DNA of 64,000 nt from Sediminibacterium goheungense (lineage in GTDB: Bacteria > Bacteroidota > Bacteroidia > Chitinophagales > Chitinophagaceae), in assembly GCF_004361915.1 (NCBI RefSeq), contig NZ_SNWP01000011.1, positions 434,001 to 498,000 of the forward strand, in the 5' to 3' direction. Made by a program: the position numbers and the translations under genes. A model generated the notes under the pieces. It was not told the DNA's origin and ran no database searches. It saw only the letters and a program-made list of their open reading frames with translations. Position 1 is the first letter of the stretch. Each line of letters starts with the position of its first letter. Shown here in pieces: positions 1 through 9,163 of the stretch.

Positions 1-359
1 AGCTGCCGCTAACCTACCGGCAATTAATTGAAGCAGGTATTCAACAGGATCATTCAATGGGATATGGAGCTGTAAACGGTTTCAGGGCGTCAACATGTGT
101 GCCTTTTTATTGGTATGATATCATGGAGGATAAAAAAACTTCACTGGAGATTCTTCCTTTTTGTTATATGGATAGTGCTGCCATTTTTCATGAAAGATTG
201 AATACCGAAATGGCAATGGAACGGATGCTTTATTTTTTTGAAACTGTTAAAAAAGTAAATGGTGTATTCAGCTATGTAATGCACAATCATTTTTTAACCG
301 AGCAAAAGGAATGGATCATGTGGCGCAGTATGTATGAGACTTTTCTGAAAACATTATAA
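1..359 (+). CDS. Polysaccharide deacetylase-like protein, C-terminal fragment
   Basis: Only the last 119 or so codons are present; the frame is already open from base 3 and the 5' part lies outside the window. The visible residues (GYGAVNGFRASTCVPFYWYD, a following MDSAAIF block and HNHFLTE near the end) resemble the C-terminal part of Bacteroidetes proteins with a divergent polysaccharide deacetylase fold. These are NodB-like carbohydrate esterases, often found near sugar-nucleotide and surface-glycan genes. No catalytic metal triad can be checked in this fragment. The family call rests on pattern memory and is moderate; a hypothetical protein is the fallback. Confidence 0.5.
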   Translation, partial: LPLTYRQLIEAGIQQDHSMGYGAVNGFRASTCVPFYWYDIMEDKKTSLEILPFCYMDSAAIFHERLNTEMAMERMLYFFETVKKVNGVFSYVMHNHFLTEQKEWIMWRSMYETFLKTL

Positions 360-375
360 TAGAGACGATCGTTGA

Positions 376-1293
376 TTAACCTACATCAGCCAATGCCTGT
401 TCCCTTTGTTTTTTCAGACTTCTGTTCACCAGAAATACGCCTGCCAATGTAATAGCGGAACCTATCAAAATATCGATGGTTAATTTTTCATTCATTAATA
501 CAGATCCTGTGAGGATGGCTACAATGGGATTGATATAAGCGTACAATGCAGCAATGGCAGGTTCCAGATGTTTCATGGTATAAATGAAAGCCACAAAAGC
601 CACAATCGAACTTACAAAAACCAGGTATGCAATAGCCATCCAGGTGCTGGCAGGAACTGCTGAAAGCGGAACCGTATCGCCGGAAACCAGCGTCATAATC
701 ATAAGTAAAAAGGAAGCCAGTAACATTTGCCATCCTGTAGCATTGTAGGCATTGATTTTTACTTTATTTCTTGCGATAATAATAGTACCTACACTCCAGC
801 TTAGCATAGCAATAAGTGAAAGTATCAGCCCTAAGATGTATCCTTCTGTTTGATTGTGGAATGCATTATCATAAAAAACAATCCCGATACCGCTTATGCC
901 GAGTAAGAGTCCGGTAAAAGTTACCCATGTAATTTTTGTGTTGCGGAAAAACAAGCGTTCAATAATGACAACAGATAAAGGATATAATGCAGCAATCAAA
1001 GCTGCCAACCCACTCGGAATATATCGAAGGGCAACGGTGGCAAAACCATTGGCAATAACAAAAAGTAAGCTACCCATACCGGCAAGCCAAAGCATTTGTT
1101 TGCCGGTTGGCAGTTTTTCACCCCTGATCAGGAAAAATGATACGAATAAAGCCCCTCCCATAAACTGCCTGATGGCGGCTACTTCTAAACCGGGTACACC
1201 TCCTTTCACAGCGATTTTACTTGCTACCCAGCTGGTTCCCCATATAATGCTGGTAGCAGCCAATCCGATATATGCTTTTTGTCTGGTTGTCAT
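376..1293 (-). CDS. EamA/DMT-superfamily transporter
   Basis: A 305-residue, very hydrophobic protein with about ten predicted transmembrane helices arranged as two EamA repeats (about residues 8-145 and 155-290). The N-terminal IIWGTSWVASKIA and the second-repeat segment LSWSVGTIIIARN are typical of the drug/metabolite transporter superfamily (RhaT/YdcZ/PecM-like). It probably exports a small metabolite across the inner membrane; the substrate cannot be read from the sequence. It starts 3 bp after the purH stop codon, so the two genes are likely cotranscribed. Length is normal for the family. Confidence 0.85.
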   Translation of the reverse strand: MTTRQKAYIGLAATSIIWGTSWVASKIAVKGGVPGLEVAAIRQFMGGALFVSFFLIRGEKLPTGKQMLWLAGMGSLLFVIANGFATVALRYIPSGLAALIAALYPLSVVIIERLFFRNTKITWVTFTGLLLGISGIGIVFYDNAFHNQTEGYILGLILSLIAMLSWSVGTIIIARNKVKINAYNATGWQMLLASFLLMIMTLVSGDTVPLSAVPASTWMAIAYLVFVSSIVAFVAFIYTMKHLEPAIAALYAYINPIVAILTGSVLMNEKLTIDILIGSAITLAGVFLVNRSLKKQREQALADVG

Positions 1294-1296
1294 TGC

Positions 1297-2781
1297 TTAA
1301 TGACGGAAATGACGCATACCGGTCATCACCATCGCTAATTTATTTTCGGTACAATATTCTATACTGTCTTTATCTCGAACTGACCCTCCCGGCTGAATAA
1401 ATGCTTCCATACCTGCTTGATGGGCAATCTGCACACAGTCATTAAATGGGAAAAAAGCGTCTGAAGCCAATACAGCGCCTTTGAGATCAAATTGAAACTG
1501 ATGGGCTTTTTCAATGGCATGTCTGAGTGCATCAATACGGCTGGTTTGTCCGCAACCCTTACCTACCAGTTGTTTATTTTTAACAAGTGCGATGGCATTA
1601 CTTTTCAGGTGTTTGCAAATCAGGTTGGCAAATGCCAGGTCTTCTTTTTCTGTAGTTGTCGTTTCTCTTCCGCCTACTTCTTCCCATTTACTATAATTGC
1701 CTTCGTCTGAGCCTTGCTCGAGTACACCATTCAAAATTGATTTTGAAGGCTGTTTCAGAGTTGGTTTTTCTCCTTTCAGCTGTAACAAAATTCTGTTTTT
1801 CTTACTTTTTAATACATCAATTGCATCTGTATCAAATGCTGGAGCAATCAACACTTCAAAGAAAATTTCATTGATGGCATCCGCAGTCGCTTTATCGATG
1901 GTGCCATTGCTAACAAGTACACCACCAAAAGCACTTTCCGGATCACCGGCCAGGGCTGCGTCCCAGCTTTCTTTCACAGAAGGTCTGGCAGCGATTCCGC
2001 ACACATTGGTATGTTTGATGATGGCAAATGTTGTTTCAGCAAACTCGCCGATCAATTGTACTGCCGCATCTACGTCAACAAGATTATTATACGAGAGCTC
2101 TTTGCCATTCAGTTGCTCAAATAATTCAGTAAGGTTGCCATGGAAAATAGCCTGCTGGTGTGGGTTTTCACCATAACGAAGTGATTGCTGGTGACCGGGG
2201 TTAAAATAATGACTGATAGCAATATCATAATGCATCACCACTTCAAAAGCCTTGGCGGCAAATACTTTTCTTTGTTCAATGGTTGTAGTCCCCTGTTGAG
2301 CTGCGAGTAACTGCTCCAGTTTACTATAGTCGTCTTTGGCAGCAATTACGACTACATCTTTAAAGTTTTTGGCTGCTGCGCGAATCATGGAAGGTCCACC
2401 AATGTCTATTTTTTCAATGATCAGCTTTTCTTCACTGGTATTTTTGAGGGTTTCTTCAAATGGATATAAGTCAACAATTACCAGGTCTATTTCCGGAATA
2501 TTATATTGTTTCATTTCCTGCAAATCCTGCTCCTCGTATCTCCGCCCCAGTATCCCCCCGAAAACGACAGGATGCAGTGTTTTCACGCGCCCGCCCAGAA
2601 TAGAAGGGTAGGTGGTTAAGCTTTCCACTGCAATACACTGAATACCGAGTCCTTCCAGAAACTGTTGGGTACCACCTGTAGAATAAATGGTAATACCTTC
2701 TGTCTGTAAACGACGGGCCAGGGGTTCAAGACCATCTTTGTAAAAAACAGAAATAAGCGCCGACTGAATCTTCTTTTGCAT
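1297..2781 (-). CDS. purH: Bifunctional AICAR formyltransferase / IMP cyclohydrolase
   Basis: Catalyses the last two steps of de novo purine synthesis: formylation of AICAR by 10-formyl-THF, then ring closure to IMP, in the cytosol. The N-terminal MGS-like cyclohydrolase domain (about residues 1-150) shows STGGTQQFL and LGGRVKTLHPVVFGGIL. The AICARFT domain shows SLRYGENPHQ, IIKHTNVCGIA (catalytic Lys-His pair kept, Val in place of the usual Pro), SAFGGVLVSN and the C-terminal QPGGSVRDKDSIEY. At 494 residues it is slightly shorter than the usual 510-530. It is followed at 3 bp by the DMT transporter and preceded by comEC on the same strand. Confidence 0.95.
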   Translation of the reverse strand: MQKKIQSALISVFYKDGLEPLARRLQTEGITIYSTGGTQQFLEGLGIQCIAVESLTTYPSILGGRVKTLHPVVFGGILGRRYEEQDLQEMKQYNIPEIDLVIVDLYPFEETLKNTSEEKLIIEKIDIGGPSMIRAAAKNFKDVVVIAAKDDYSKLEQLLAAQQGTTTIEQRKVFAAKAFEVVMHYDIAISHYFNPGHQQSLRYGENPHQQAIFHGNLTELFEQLNGKELSYNNLVDVDAAVQLIGEFAETTFAIIKHTNVCGIAARPSVKESWDAALAGDPESAFGGVLVSNGTIDKATADAINEIFFEVLIAPAFDTDAIDVLKSKKNRILLQLKGEKPTLKQPSKSILNGVLEQGSDEGNYSKWEEVGGRETTTTEKEDLAFANLICKHLKSNAIALVKNKQLVGKGCGQTSRIDALRHAIEKAHQFQFDLKGAVLASDAFFPFNDCVQIAHQAGMEAFIQPGGSVRDKDSIEYCTENKLAMVMTGMRHFRH

Positions 2782-2839
2782 AAAAATGAAATATATACCA
2801 CTTTTATAGTGGTTGATTGATAAATAGTAGCTGCAATCG

Positions 2840-4906
2840 TCAGAAATCCATTACAAAAGCACCCTGTTCGGGTATGGAATGGTGGCGCAAATGTAGGCTG
2901 TCTGCTTCTTTTTTCCATTTTCGTATTTTCCACAAGGGATTATTAGCGTCCCAAACATAAAGACGGGCCTTAAATACACGCTGCAGATCCGCTACGGTAA
3001 CAGCGGGATTATTTTGGACAATGACAATATCTGTTTCAATTTCAGAATATCCATTTCGAAGCAGAGGTTTTTGGTGTACAAAAGCAATGTTTAATCCGTT
3101 AACGGATAATAATCTGTTTTTTTGAGACGGGAGTGCTGTTTTTTTGCGAAATCCGCCCAGCAGTGTATGGGTGGGTAAACGCATTTTCAGTGTGGCTGAT
3201 AAATTTTCCGGATTGGCTATGCTGATATACTTACCACCACCCAATATTTCAGTTACGGGTTGTCCGGGTAAATGGTAAACAATCAGCTGCTTTTTTTGTC
3301 TGATCTGTATATGTCTGTAGGCATATAGAGCTACTAACGTAGCCAAACATACAAGCGCATATAAGAGAAAAACTGACTTTTTATGTATGATCCACCTGCA
3401 TATATATAGCACAAACAGAAAGTAACCAATTATTTGTACCGCATTGATTTGTATATGACTGGTAACAGCAAAGGGGAGTTGTCCGGTGTACAAGATAAGT
3501 TGGTTCATGAAAGCGAGTGTTTTGTCTAAAACAATCCCGAGCACAGAGGCTACCCAATGAAAAGGAGATAGGATTAGTAAAAGGATCAGCCCATATAAAA
3601 CCACGCCACTTAGTGGAACCACTATAAGATTGGTGATAAGGAAAAGATTCGGGAACTGATGAAAATGATAGAGAACCACTGGAATGGTAAATACCTGAGC
3701 ACTGCAGGTAACTATTACCAACTGCCAGCAATACCTTATGGGTGTATAAGATATATACCAGTAATGATAAAAAGGCCTTGCGAATACAATAATACCGGCT
3801 ACGGCTGTATATGAAAGCTGAAACCCAATATCCCAGAGATAAAAGGGATTGAAACAAAGCAGGCAAAACATTGAAGCAGCAAGACTATTGTAAGGGTTGT
3901 GTTTTCGTTGTAGCCATTCTGCGATCAGCATAAAGCTGAAAATAACAGCGGCTCTTAATATTGATGCACCTGCGCCTACCAATATACTAAATGCCCATAG
4001 TACCAGAAGGATCAAAACCGGCCGAATCCATTGAAGCAGTTTGATTCTTTTGAAGAAAGAAGTCAGCCATAATAAAATGCCATAAACCAAGCCAAGATGC
4101 ATCCCGCTGATGGCAATTACATGAATAACGCCTGTTTTACTGTAAGCATCTACCAGATCATCTTCCAGATCGAAAGTATAACCGATCAGTAGTGCTTCAG
4201 CAATGGCCTGCTCCTGTTTACCCGGAATATGCTTCCTGAGTGCAGATAAAATAAGATGAACTTTATATCGGGTAATACTTTTCCTGCCACTATCAACCAG
4301 CCTGTAATCATTTGCTTTCAGAAACAGCCGGTGGTAAATATTCTTTCTCGCCAGATAAGCTGCATAGTTAAAAGCGCCAGGATTTTCAGGGTCGTCTATT
4401 AATTGTAATGGTTTTTGTAACAATAAATAATCTCCTGATTTCAGTACTTTATTTTTTTCTTCTTTACTGAAGTATAACAATACGTTGCCTTCTGAGGCTT
4501 GCCATTCTCCTTTTGTGAGACACCGTTCAACTATTGCGGTTGTTTTGAGTGATTTTTTTCTTTCAACCGGCGTTTCCAGCAATCTGATCAGAAAAGCCTG
4601 ATGCTTATCTGCATGATGGCCAATCCAGTTGTCATAGTGTTGAACATTACTGAAGCGGGTGATCACAGAGCCGAGTGAAATGAAAGCTATATAAATGTAT
4701 AAACCTGTGATAAAGGATAGCCTGTATATCTGCTGAATGGATCGATATCTAAGTAAGATGGTATAAAAAATAAAGGTAGTTATGAGCCCGCTTTCCAGTA
4801 TGATTTTATGCGGAAAATAATATTGAATAAGAATGCCGGTAATGAAACCGGGCAACAGTCGGAGAAAAGGCGCTTGTTTGAAGAAGGTAAAATCTGACGA
4901 ACGCAT
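2840..4906 (-). CDS. ComEC/Rec2-family competence membrane protein
   Basis: A 688-residue polytopic membrane protein. An N-terminal DUF4131-like region (about residues 30-200) precedes the Competence domain with the conserved segment GVIHVIAISGMHLGLVYGIL (about 255-275) and several later helices. ComEC forms the inner-membrane channel for incoming single-stranded DNA. The C-terminal about 130 residues show no HxHxDH signature, so the metallo-beta-lactamase domain present in many Gram-positive ComEC proteins is absent, as is common in Bacteroidetes. A bidirectional terminator separates it from upstream carB; purH lies downstream on the same strand. Confidence 0.88.
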   Translation of the reverse strand: MRSSDFTFFKQAPFLRLLPGFITGILIQYYFPHKIILESGLITTFIFYTILLRYRSIQQIYRLSFITGLYIYIAFISLGSVITRFSNVQHYDNWIGHHADKHQAFLIRLLETPVERKKSLKTTAIVERCLTKGEWQASEGNVLLYFSKEEKNKVLKSGDYLLLQKPLQLIDDPENPGAFNYAAYLARKNIYHRLFLKANDYRLVDSGRKSITRYKVHLILSALRKHIPGKQEQAIAEALLIGYTFDLEDDLVDAYSKTGVIHVIAISGMHLGLVYGILLWLTSFFKRIKLLQWIRPVLILLVLWAFSILVGAGASILRAAVIFSFMLIAEWLQRKHNPYNSLAASMFCLLCFNPFYLWDIGFQLSYTAVAGIIVFARPFYHYWYISYTPIRYCWQLVIVTCSAQVFTIPVVLYHFHQFPNLFLITNLIVVPLSGVVLYGLILLLILSPFHWVASVLGIVLDKTLAFMNQLILYTGQLPFAVTSHIQINAVQIIGYFLFVLYICRWIIHKKSVFLLYALVCLATLVALYAYRHIQIRQKKQLIVYHLPGQPVTEILGGGKYISIANPENLSATLKMRLPTHTLLGGFRKKTALPSQKNRLLSVNGLNIAFVHQKPLLRNGYSEIETDIVIVQNNPAVTVADLQRVFKARLYVWDANNPLWKIRKWKKEADSLHLRHHSIPEQGAFVMDF

Positions 4907-4921
4907 GCTTTAAACCTAAAT

Positions 4922-4953
4922 AAAAAGGCTGCGTAACCATACGCAGCCTTTTT
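4922..4953 (-). terminator. Intrinsic terminator downstream of the carB half-gene
   Basis: A 13-bp perfect stem, AAAAAGGCTGCGT paired with ACGCAGCCTTTTT around an AACCAT loop. The stem ends in an A/T run, so it can terminate in both directions. It lies between the carB-half stop (4986) and the comEC start (4906), both on the minus strand. Confidence 0.8.
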
Positions 4954-4985
4954 ATTCAAGTGTTAATACACCGTATTTTCCGTTG

Positions 4986-6182
4986 TTATCTGGAAAGATT
5001 CATACTTCTTTCTTTATACAATGTTCTGAAGTAAGGGTCTCTGAGGTCTTTGATGAAACGAATGGCTTCACCGGTACTTTTCATTTCTGGTCCGAGTTCT
5101 TTATTCACACCCGGAAATTTTTCAAAACTGAAAACCGGTTCTTTGATCGCATAACCTTCCAGTTTTTTCTCCATGGTAAATTCGGTGAGTTTAGCTGCAC
5201 CCAGCATTACTTTGGTAGCAATATTCAGGTAAGGAATCTGATAGGCTTTAGCAATAAATGGTGTTGTACGAGAAGCTCTTGGGTTGGCTTCAATAACATA
5301 TACCTTGCCATCTTTAATGGCAAACTGAATATTGATCAGCCCTTTGATGTTCAATGCCCTTGCAATTTTTTCACTGTAATATTCCATTGTTTCAACAATC
5401 AGTGGCGTAAGGTTGAATGCTGGTAAAACGGCATTACTATCGCCACTATGTATACCTGCCGGTTCAATGTGTTCCATCACACCCATGATATGGAAGTTTT
5501 CGCCATCGAAAATGGCATCTACTTCTGCCTCCTGACAGCGATCGAGGAAATGATCGATCAGGATGGTATTACCGGGAATATGTTTTAAGAGACTGATAAC
5601 CGCTTTTTCTACTTCTTCATCATTAATTACAATACGCATGCGCTGACCGCCCAATACATAACTCGGGCGAACCAGTACAGGGTAGCCTACTTTATTGGCT
5701 ACTTCAATGGCTTCTTCTGCTGTATAGGCTGTACCGTACTCTGGGTAAGGTATATTCAGTTCTTTTAATAAGTCGCTGAAACGACCACGGTCTTCTGCTA
5801 TGTCCATACTGTCGAAAGAAGTTCCGATAATGCGGATACCTTTCTGATGTAATCTTTTTGCCAGTTTCAGTGCGGTCTGACCTCCCAGTTGAACAATTAC
5901 ACCTTCCGGCTGCTCCAGTTCAATGATTTCCCAGAGATGTTCCCAGAAAACGGGTTCGAAGTACAATTTGTCGGCCATATCGAAATCGGTGGATACTGTT
6001 TCGGGGTTACAATTCACCATAATGGCTTCATAACCACACTCTTTAATGGCAAGCAAACCATGTACACAACAGTAATCAAATTCAATACCCTGGCCAATCC
6101 GGTTAGGACCGCTTCCCAGGACAATGATTTTTTTCTTTTTAGATGGGACTGACTCGTTTGATGTTAAGGTAGGATAGCTCAT
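4986..6182 (-). CDS. carB: Carbamoyl-phosphate synthase large subunit, C-terminal half only
   Basis: About 398 residues that match only the second (carbamoyl-phosphate-synthesising) ATP-grasp half of CarB. The sequence contains IIVLGSGPNRIGQGIEFDYC, NCNPETVSTDFDMADKLYFEP, VQLGGQTALKLA, RPSYVLGGQRM, GIHSGDSNAVLP, IEANPRASRTTPF and FPGVNKELGPEMKSTGE. Intact CarB has a homologous N-terminal half plus oligomerisation domain (about 540 residues) before this and often a C-terminal MGS allosteric domain after it; both are missing. The frame upstream meets a stop at 6237-6239 with no CarB-like residues. The start is taken as the ATG at 6182 (MSYPTL); a TTG at 6200 is possible. Likely one subunit of a split CarB whose partner lies elsewhere. 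Confidence 0.85.
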   Translation of the reverse strand: MSYPTLTSNESVPSKKKKIIVLGSGPNRIGQGIEFDYCCVHGLLAIKECGYEAIMVNCNPETVSTDFDMADKLYFEPVFWEHLWEIIELEQPEGVIVQLGGQTALKLAKRLHQKGIRIIGTSFDSMDIAEDRGRFSDLLKELNIPYPEYGTAYTAEEAIEVANKVGYPVLVRPSYVLGGQRMRIVINDEEVEKAVISLLKHIPGNTILIDHFLDRCQEAEVDAIFDGENFHIMGVMEHIEPAGIHSGDSNAVLPAFNLTPLIVETMEYYSEKIARALNIKGLINIQFAIKDGKVYVIEANPRASRTTPFIAKAYQIPYLNIATKVMLGAAKLTEFTMEKKLEGYAIKEPVFSFEKFPGVNKELGPEMKSTGEAIRFIKDLRDPYFRTLYKERSMNLSR

Positions 6183-6269
6183 TTGCGACAAATTGCGCAA
6201 AAATAAGGGTATGAAAGAATACAGCCCTGTTATTTTTCAAATAAATGAAAAATGAATACCGGATTTGGT

Positions 6270-6488
6270 TTAATCAGCCAATTCTTCACACTCAAAACCT
6301 GCATTTTTGAGCAATGCTTCCACCAACCCAGGTGTAATGAGTGGGTCAGCTTCAATTCGTAATATATTATCACTATCGTGCAGGTCTACATTCCATCTGT
6401 GAATACCCGACATTGGATTGAGTAGGCGCCCGGCATGGTGAACCAACCCAATATCTTCAAGATTGGTTTTAAAAACCATGATATGCAT
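6270..6488 (-). CDS. Small HMA-fold-like protein
   Basis: A 72-residue acidic protein (MHIMVFKTNLEDIG...CEELAD). Its beta-alpha-beta pattern (MVFKTNL, WNVDLHDSDNILRIEAD, LVEALLKNAGFECEEL) resembles heavy-metal-associated domains, but the metal-binding CxxC is absent and the only Cys is near the C-terminus. Similar short proteins are common in Bacteroidetes without an assigned function. It lies 70 bp upstream of the carB half-gene and downstream of the sigma-factor pair on the same strand. Function unknown. Confidence 0.6.
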   Translation of the reverse strand: MHIMVFKTNLEDIGLVHHAGRLLNPMSGIHRWNVDLHDSDNILRIEADPLITPGLVEALLKNAGFECEELAD

Positions 6489-6514
6489 GCTAACGGTTGT
6501 TTGGTTTCAGATAA

Positions 6515-6871
6515 TTATTGCGAGGGGGTATCATTATTGACACTGTTTCTTTTCCACATGTTGCACCGATTCCTCCATTCTTCTTTAATTTTTTCTCTTT
6601 CTTCCTCACTCAGTCCTGCAAGTTTTTGTTCCATCTTTTCTTTCCATTTCTTTTTATAATCCCCACCCTTACCACGGAATCCGCCGAATAGTATTTTACT
6701 CAGTACCAGTAAACCCAGTGCCTGCCAGTAAGTAACGGTTGATACCTGTACTACTTCTGCCAGCACCCCATTCCAGAGTAACATCACTACCCAGGCCAAT
6801 GCTGCCAGGCAGGCAATGGCAATTATAGTAAAGCCAATGATTTTTTTTATCCAGAATTTTTTATGCATCAT
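6515..6871 (-). CDS. Small membrane protein with a basic cytoplasmic tail
   Basis: 118 residues with two hydrophobic segments (about 10-35 and 43-62). A strongly charged, coiled-coil-prone tail follows (KKKWKEKMEQKLAGLSEEEREKI is part of it). It starts 8 bp after the ECF sigma gene and is surely cotranscribed. That position suggests a role as regulator or membrane tether of the sigma factor, but no anti-sigma zinc motif is visible. Treated as hypothetical. Confidence 0.6.
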   Translation of the reverse strand: MMHKKFWIKKIIGFTIIAIACLAALAWVVMLLWNGVLAEVVQVSTVTYWQALGLLVLSKILFGGFRGKGGDYKKKWKEKMEQKLAGLSEEEREKIKEEWRNRCNMWKRNSVNNDTPSQ

Positions 6872-6879
6872 AGAGTAAT

Positions 6880-7458
6880 TTAAGATTGATTCAATAATTC
6901 ATCCCTCAAACTGCTTAGTCTTTCACGAAGATGTAAGACAGCGTATCTTTTACGGCTGATCAGCGTATTGATGGTTTCTCCGGATTGCTCGGCAATATCT
7001 TTAAAAGAAATACCTTCTATTTCATTTAATACAAATGCTTCCCGCTGCGGTGCGGGTAACTCATTAAGGGCAGCATAGAGTGCATCCCAGAAAATAGACC
7101 GTATATAATCGGTTTCGGGATTGTTTTTATCATCAAAAAAAAGATCAGACCATTCAAAGCTTTCTTCTCCATTTGTCTGGTAAATATCTTCCAGCAACTC
7201 CGGCTTTTTCTTTCTTTTTTTATCCGTAATCTTATTACGGGTAACGGTAAATAACCAACTGGTTAGCTGTTCAATGGGTTTGGTATTGCCCATGAACTGG
7301 TAGAACACATCCTGAAGAATATCTTCCGCATCGGCCTCACTCTTTACCCGCTTGCGGATAAAGCCCATCAGCCTTTTGCTGTAGGTATTCATAACCTCAG
7401 TGATATGCTTACCGCGTGATTCGCTCATAGTAGCTGGTATCTGCCATGCCTGATCCAT
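6880..7458 (-). CDS. ECF-type RNA polymerase sigma factor
   Basis: About 193 residues. The sigma-70 region 2 core is MNTYSKRLMGFIRKRVKSEADAEDILQDVFYQF; the W-L-F-T-V-T-R-N-K-I-TDKKRKK segment follows; region 4 (about residues 130-185) carries LPAPQREAFVLNEIEGISFKDIAEQ and a helix-turn-helix. It redirects RNA polymerase to a small regulon. The frame is open to a TTG at 7485; ATGs occur at 7458 and 7428, and 7458 is chosen. It is followed by the small membrane protein gene, giving a two-gene regulatory unit. Confidence 0.88.
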   Translation of the reverse strand: MDQAWQIPATMSESRGKHITEVMNTYSKRLMGFIRKRVKSEADAEDILQDVFYQFMGNTKPIEQLTSWLFTVTRNKITDKKRKKKPELLEDIYQTNGEESFEWSDLFFDDKNNPETDYIRSIFWDALYAALNELPAPQREAFVLNEIEGISFKDIAEQSGETINTLISRKRYAVLHLRERLSSLRDELLNQS

Positions 7459-7546
7459 ACCATTGGATTGACGAATCAGGAACAATAATATTGTATGACA
7501 TTCTTATTTTTTATCTGATACCTTATCAGTTGCACGAACCCCCTTT

Positions 7547-9097
7547 TTATTGCAGTTCCCCTGCTTTTTCATGGTCGTCATACTGGTTTCTGAGCTTTAG
7601 CAGCTCTTTTTTCATAGCAGAGAGTAGCGTAGCGTAGTTTTTGTCTGCAATCAGGTTTTTCTGTTCTGCAGGATCTTTCTTAAGATCGAACAACTGCCAT
7701 TCATTTACCGTATAGAAATAAATAAGCTTGTATCTATCGGTCCGTACACCCAGGTGCTGTAATACCGTATGATCTGCATTGTACTCATAAAAATGATAAT
7801 AAAGGCTTTTTCTCTGTATGCTGTTTTTTGTATTCTCCAGAATAGGTTTGAGGCTCAGTCCCTGCATCGAAGATGGAATGCTGATACCTGCTACATCTAA
7901 AAAAGTAGGTGCGTAATCAATGTTCTGTACCATATTATTGTTTTTCGTACCCGCTTGTATATGCCCGGGCCATCGGGCTATGAGTGGTGTACGCATTGAT
8001 ACATCATACATCCATCTTTTATCGAACCACCCATTCTGGCCCAGAAAAAATCCCTGATCAGAAGTGTACACCAGTAATGTATTTTGTGAGAGACCGTTAT
8101 TATCGAGATAGTCGAGTAGTTTACCAATGCCTTCATCAACCGAGGCAGCGGTTGCCAGGTAATCCTGCATATACCACTGGTACTTGAGTTTAAGTAGGGC
8201 ATTGCCTTCAGGGCGTTGTTCCTTTATGATTTTTCCGCGTACTGCATAGATATCTTTTATTTTTTGTCTGTCCATAACAGGAATGCGGTTGATGATACTG
8301 TTGTAATAAGCAATTTCAGCTGAGTCGGGTTTTAGCCATGGAATATCCATCAGATAAGTAGGCTCTACTTTCAGATCACTGGACAACTTCATATCGTGAA
8401 GTATACTCATGGTTTGTAGCTTCCAGGCGGTTCCTTTACCTATGGTATCGGCATACAGCGTGGCAGGTTCAGGAAAGGTTTTGTTTTGAAAAGCTGCTAT
8501 ATTTTTGGGTGAGGGAAAGAAATAACGGTGTGGGGCTTTGTGGTGTAATAACAGTAAAAAGGGTTTGTTTGGCACTCTTTTGTTTTGTAGCCAGTTTATG
8601 GCCTCATCCGTAATTACTTCTGTGGCATAGCCGGGATAAGTAGCTGTATCTCCCTTCATATCTATTAATCTTGGCTGATAATAGAGTCCCTGACCGGGTA
8701 ATATCTTCCAGTAATCAAAGCCTGTAGGATAGCTGTGTAAATGCCATTTACCTACAATAGCTGTCTGGTAGCCATTTTGCTGGAATAGCTTAGGCATGGT
8801 AAGCTGACTGCCGTCAAAACGTGTGCGGTTATCTTTCATGCCATTTTTATGAGAATGCATACCTGTAAGTAATGTAGCCCTGGCAGGTCCACAAATAGAA
8901 TTGCCTACAAAAGCGCGTCGAAACAATACACCCTCATTGGCAATACGATCTATATTCGGTGTTTTAATGAGTTTGGATCCATAAGCACTGATGGCATTTG
9001 CGTCATGGTCATCACTCATAATGTAAATGATATTCGGTTTCGATTGCGCCATACCTATGGAGGGTAATAAAATACATAGGAACAATATTTTTTTCAT
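7547..9097 (-). CDS. Type I sulfatase, secreted
   Basis: 516 residues from the ATG at 9097, which begins a clear signal peptide (MKKILFLCILLPSIGMAQ). The sulfatase fold is visible from PNIIYIMSDDHDANAISAYG (metal-binding Asp pair). The formylglycine motif is C-G-P-A-R-ATLLTG with Cys about residue 69, so maturation by a formylglycine-generating enzyme is expected. GKWHLH and TSDQGFFLGQNGWFDKR supply further active-site residues. It would hydrolyse sulfate esters, probably of polysaccharides, in the periplasm or at the surface. No SusC/SusD pair is adjacent. Upstream frame to 9154 is open but lacks homology. Confidence 0.9.
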   Translation of the reverse strand: MKKILFLCILLPSIGMAQSKPNIIYIMSDDHDANAISAYGSKLIKTPNIDRIANEGVLFRRAFVGNSICGPARATLLTGMHSHKNGMKDNRTRFDGSQLTMPKLFQQNGYQTAIVGKWHLHSYPTGFDYWKILPGQGLYYQPRLIDMKGDTATYPGYATEVITDEAINWLQNKRVPNKPFLLLLHHKAPHRYFFPSPKNIAAFQNKTFPEPATLYADTIGKGTAWKLQTMSILHDMKLSSDLKVEPTYLMDIPWLKPDSAEIAYYNSIINRIPVMDRQKIKDIYAVRGKIIKEQRPEGNALLKLKYQWYMQDYLATAASVDEGIGKLLDYLDNNGLSQNTLLVYTSDQGFFLGQNGWFDKRWMYDVSMRTPLIARWPGHIQAGTKNNNMVQNIDYAPTFLDVAGISIPSSMQGLSLKPILENTKNSIQRKSLYYHFYEYNADHTVLQHLGVRTDRYKLIYFYTVNEWQLFDLKKDPAEQKNLIADKNYATLLSAMKKELLKLRNQYDDHEKAGELQ

Positions 9098-9139
9098 GCG
9101 GCACTTTATTATTGATCTATAACTCAGACACAAACCTAT

Positions 9140-9147
9140 TAGTTTTG
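9140..9147 (+). promoter_or_regulatory. Putative -7 promoter element for the DUF72 gene
   Basis: TAGTTTTG fits the Bacteroidetes -7 consensus TAnnTTTG. It lies 16 bp before the DUF72 ATG, giving a very short leader. No clear TTTG -33 element is at the expected distance, so the call is tentative. Confidence 0.35.
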
Positions 9148-9163
9148 TGTACAAAGTTTTTTT

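Noticed and set aside
2616..2933. Minus-strand frame between purH and comEC
   Set aside because: Overlaps the 5' end of purH and 3' end of comEC in another frame with no conserved features.
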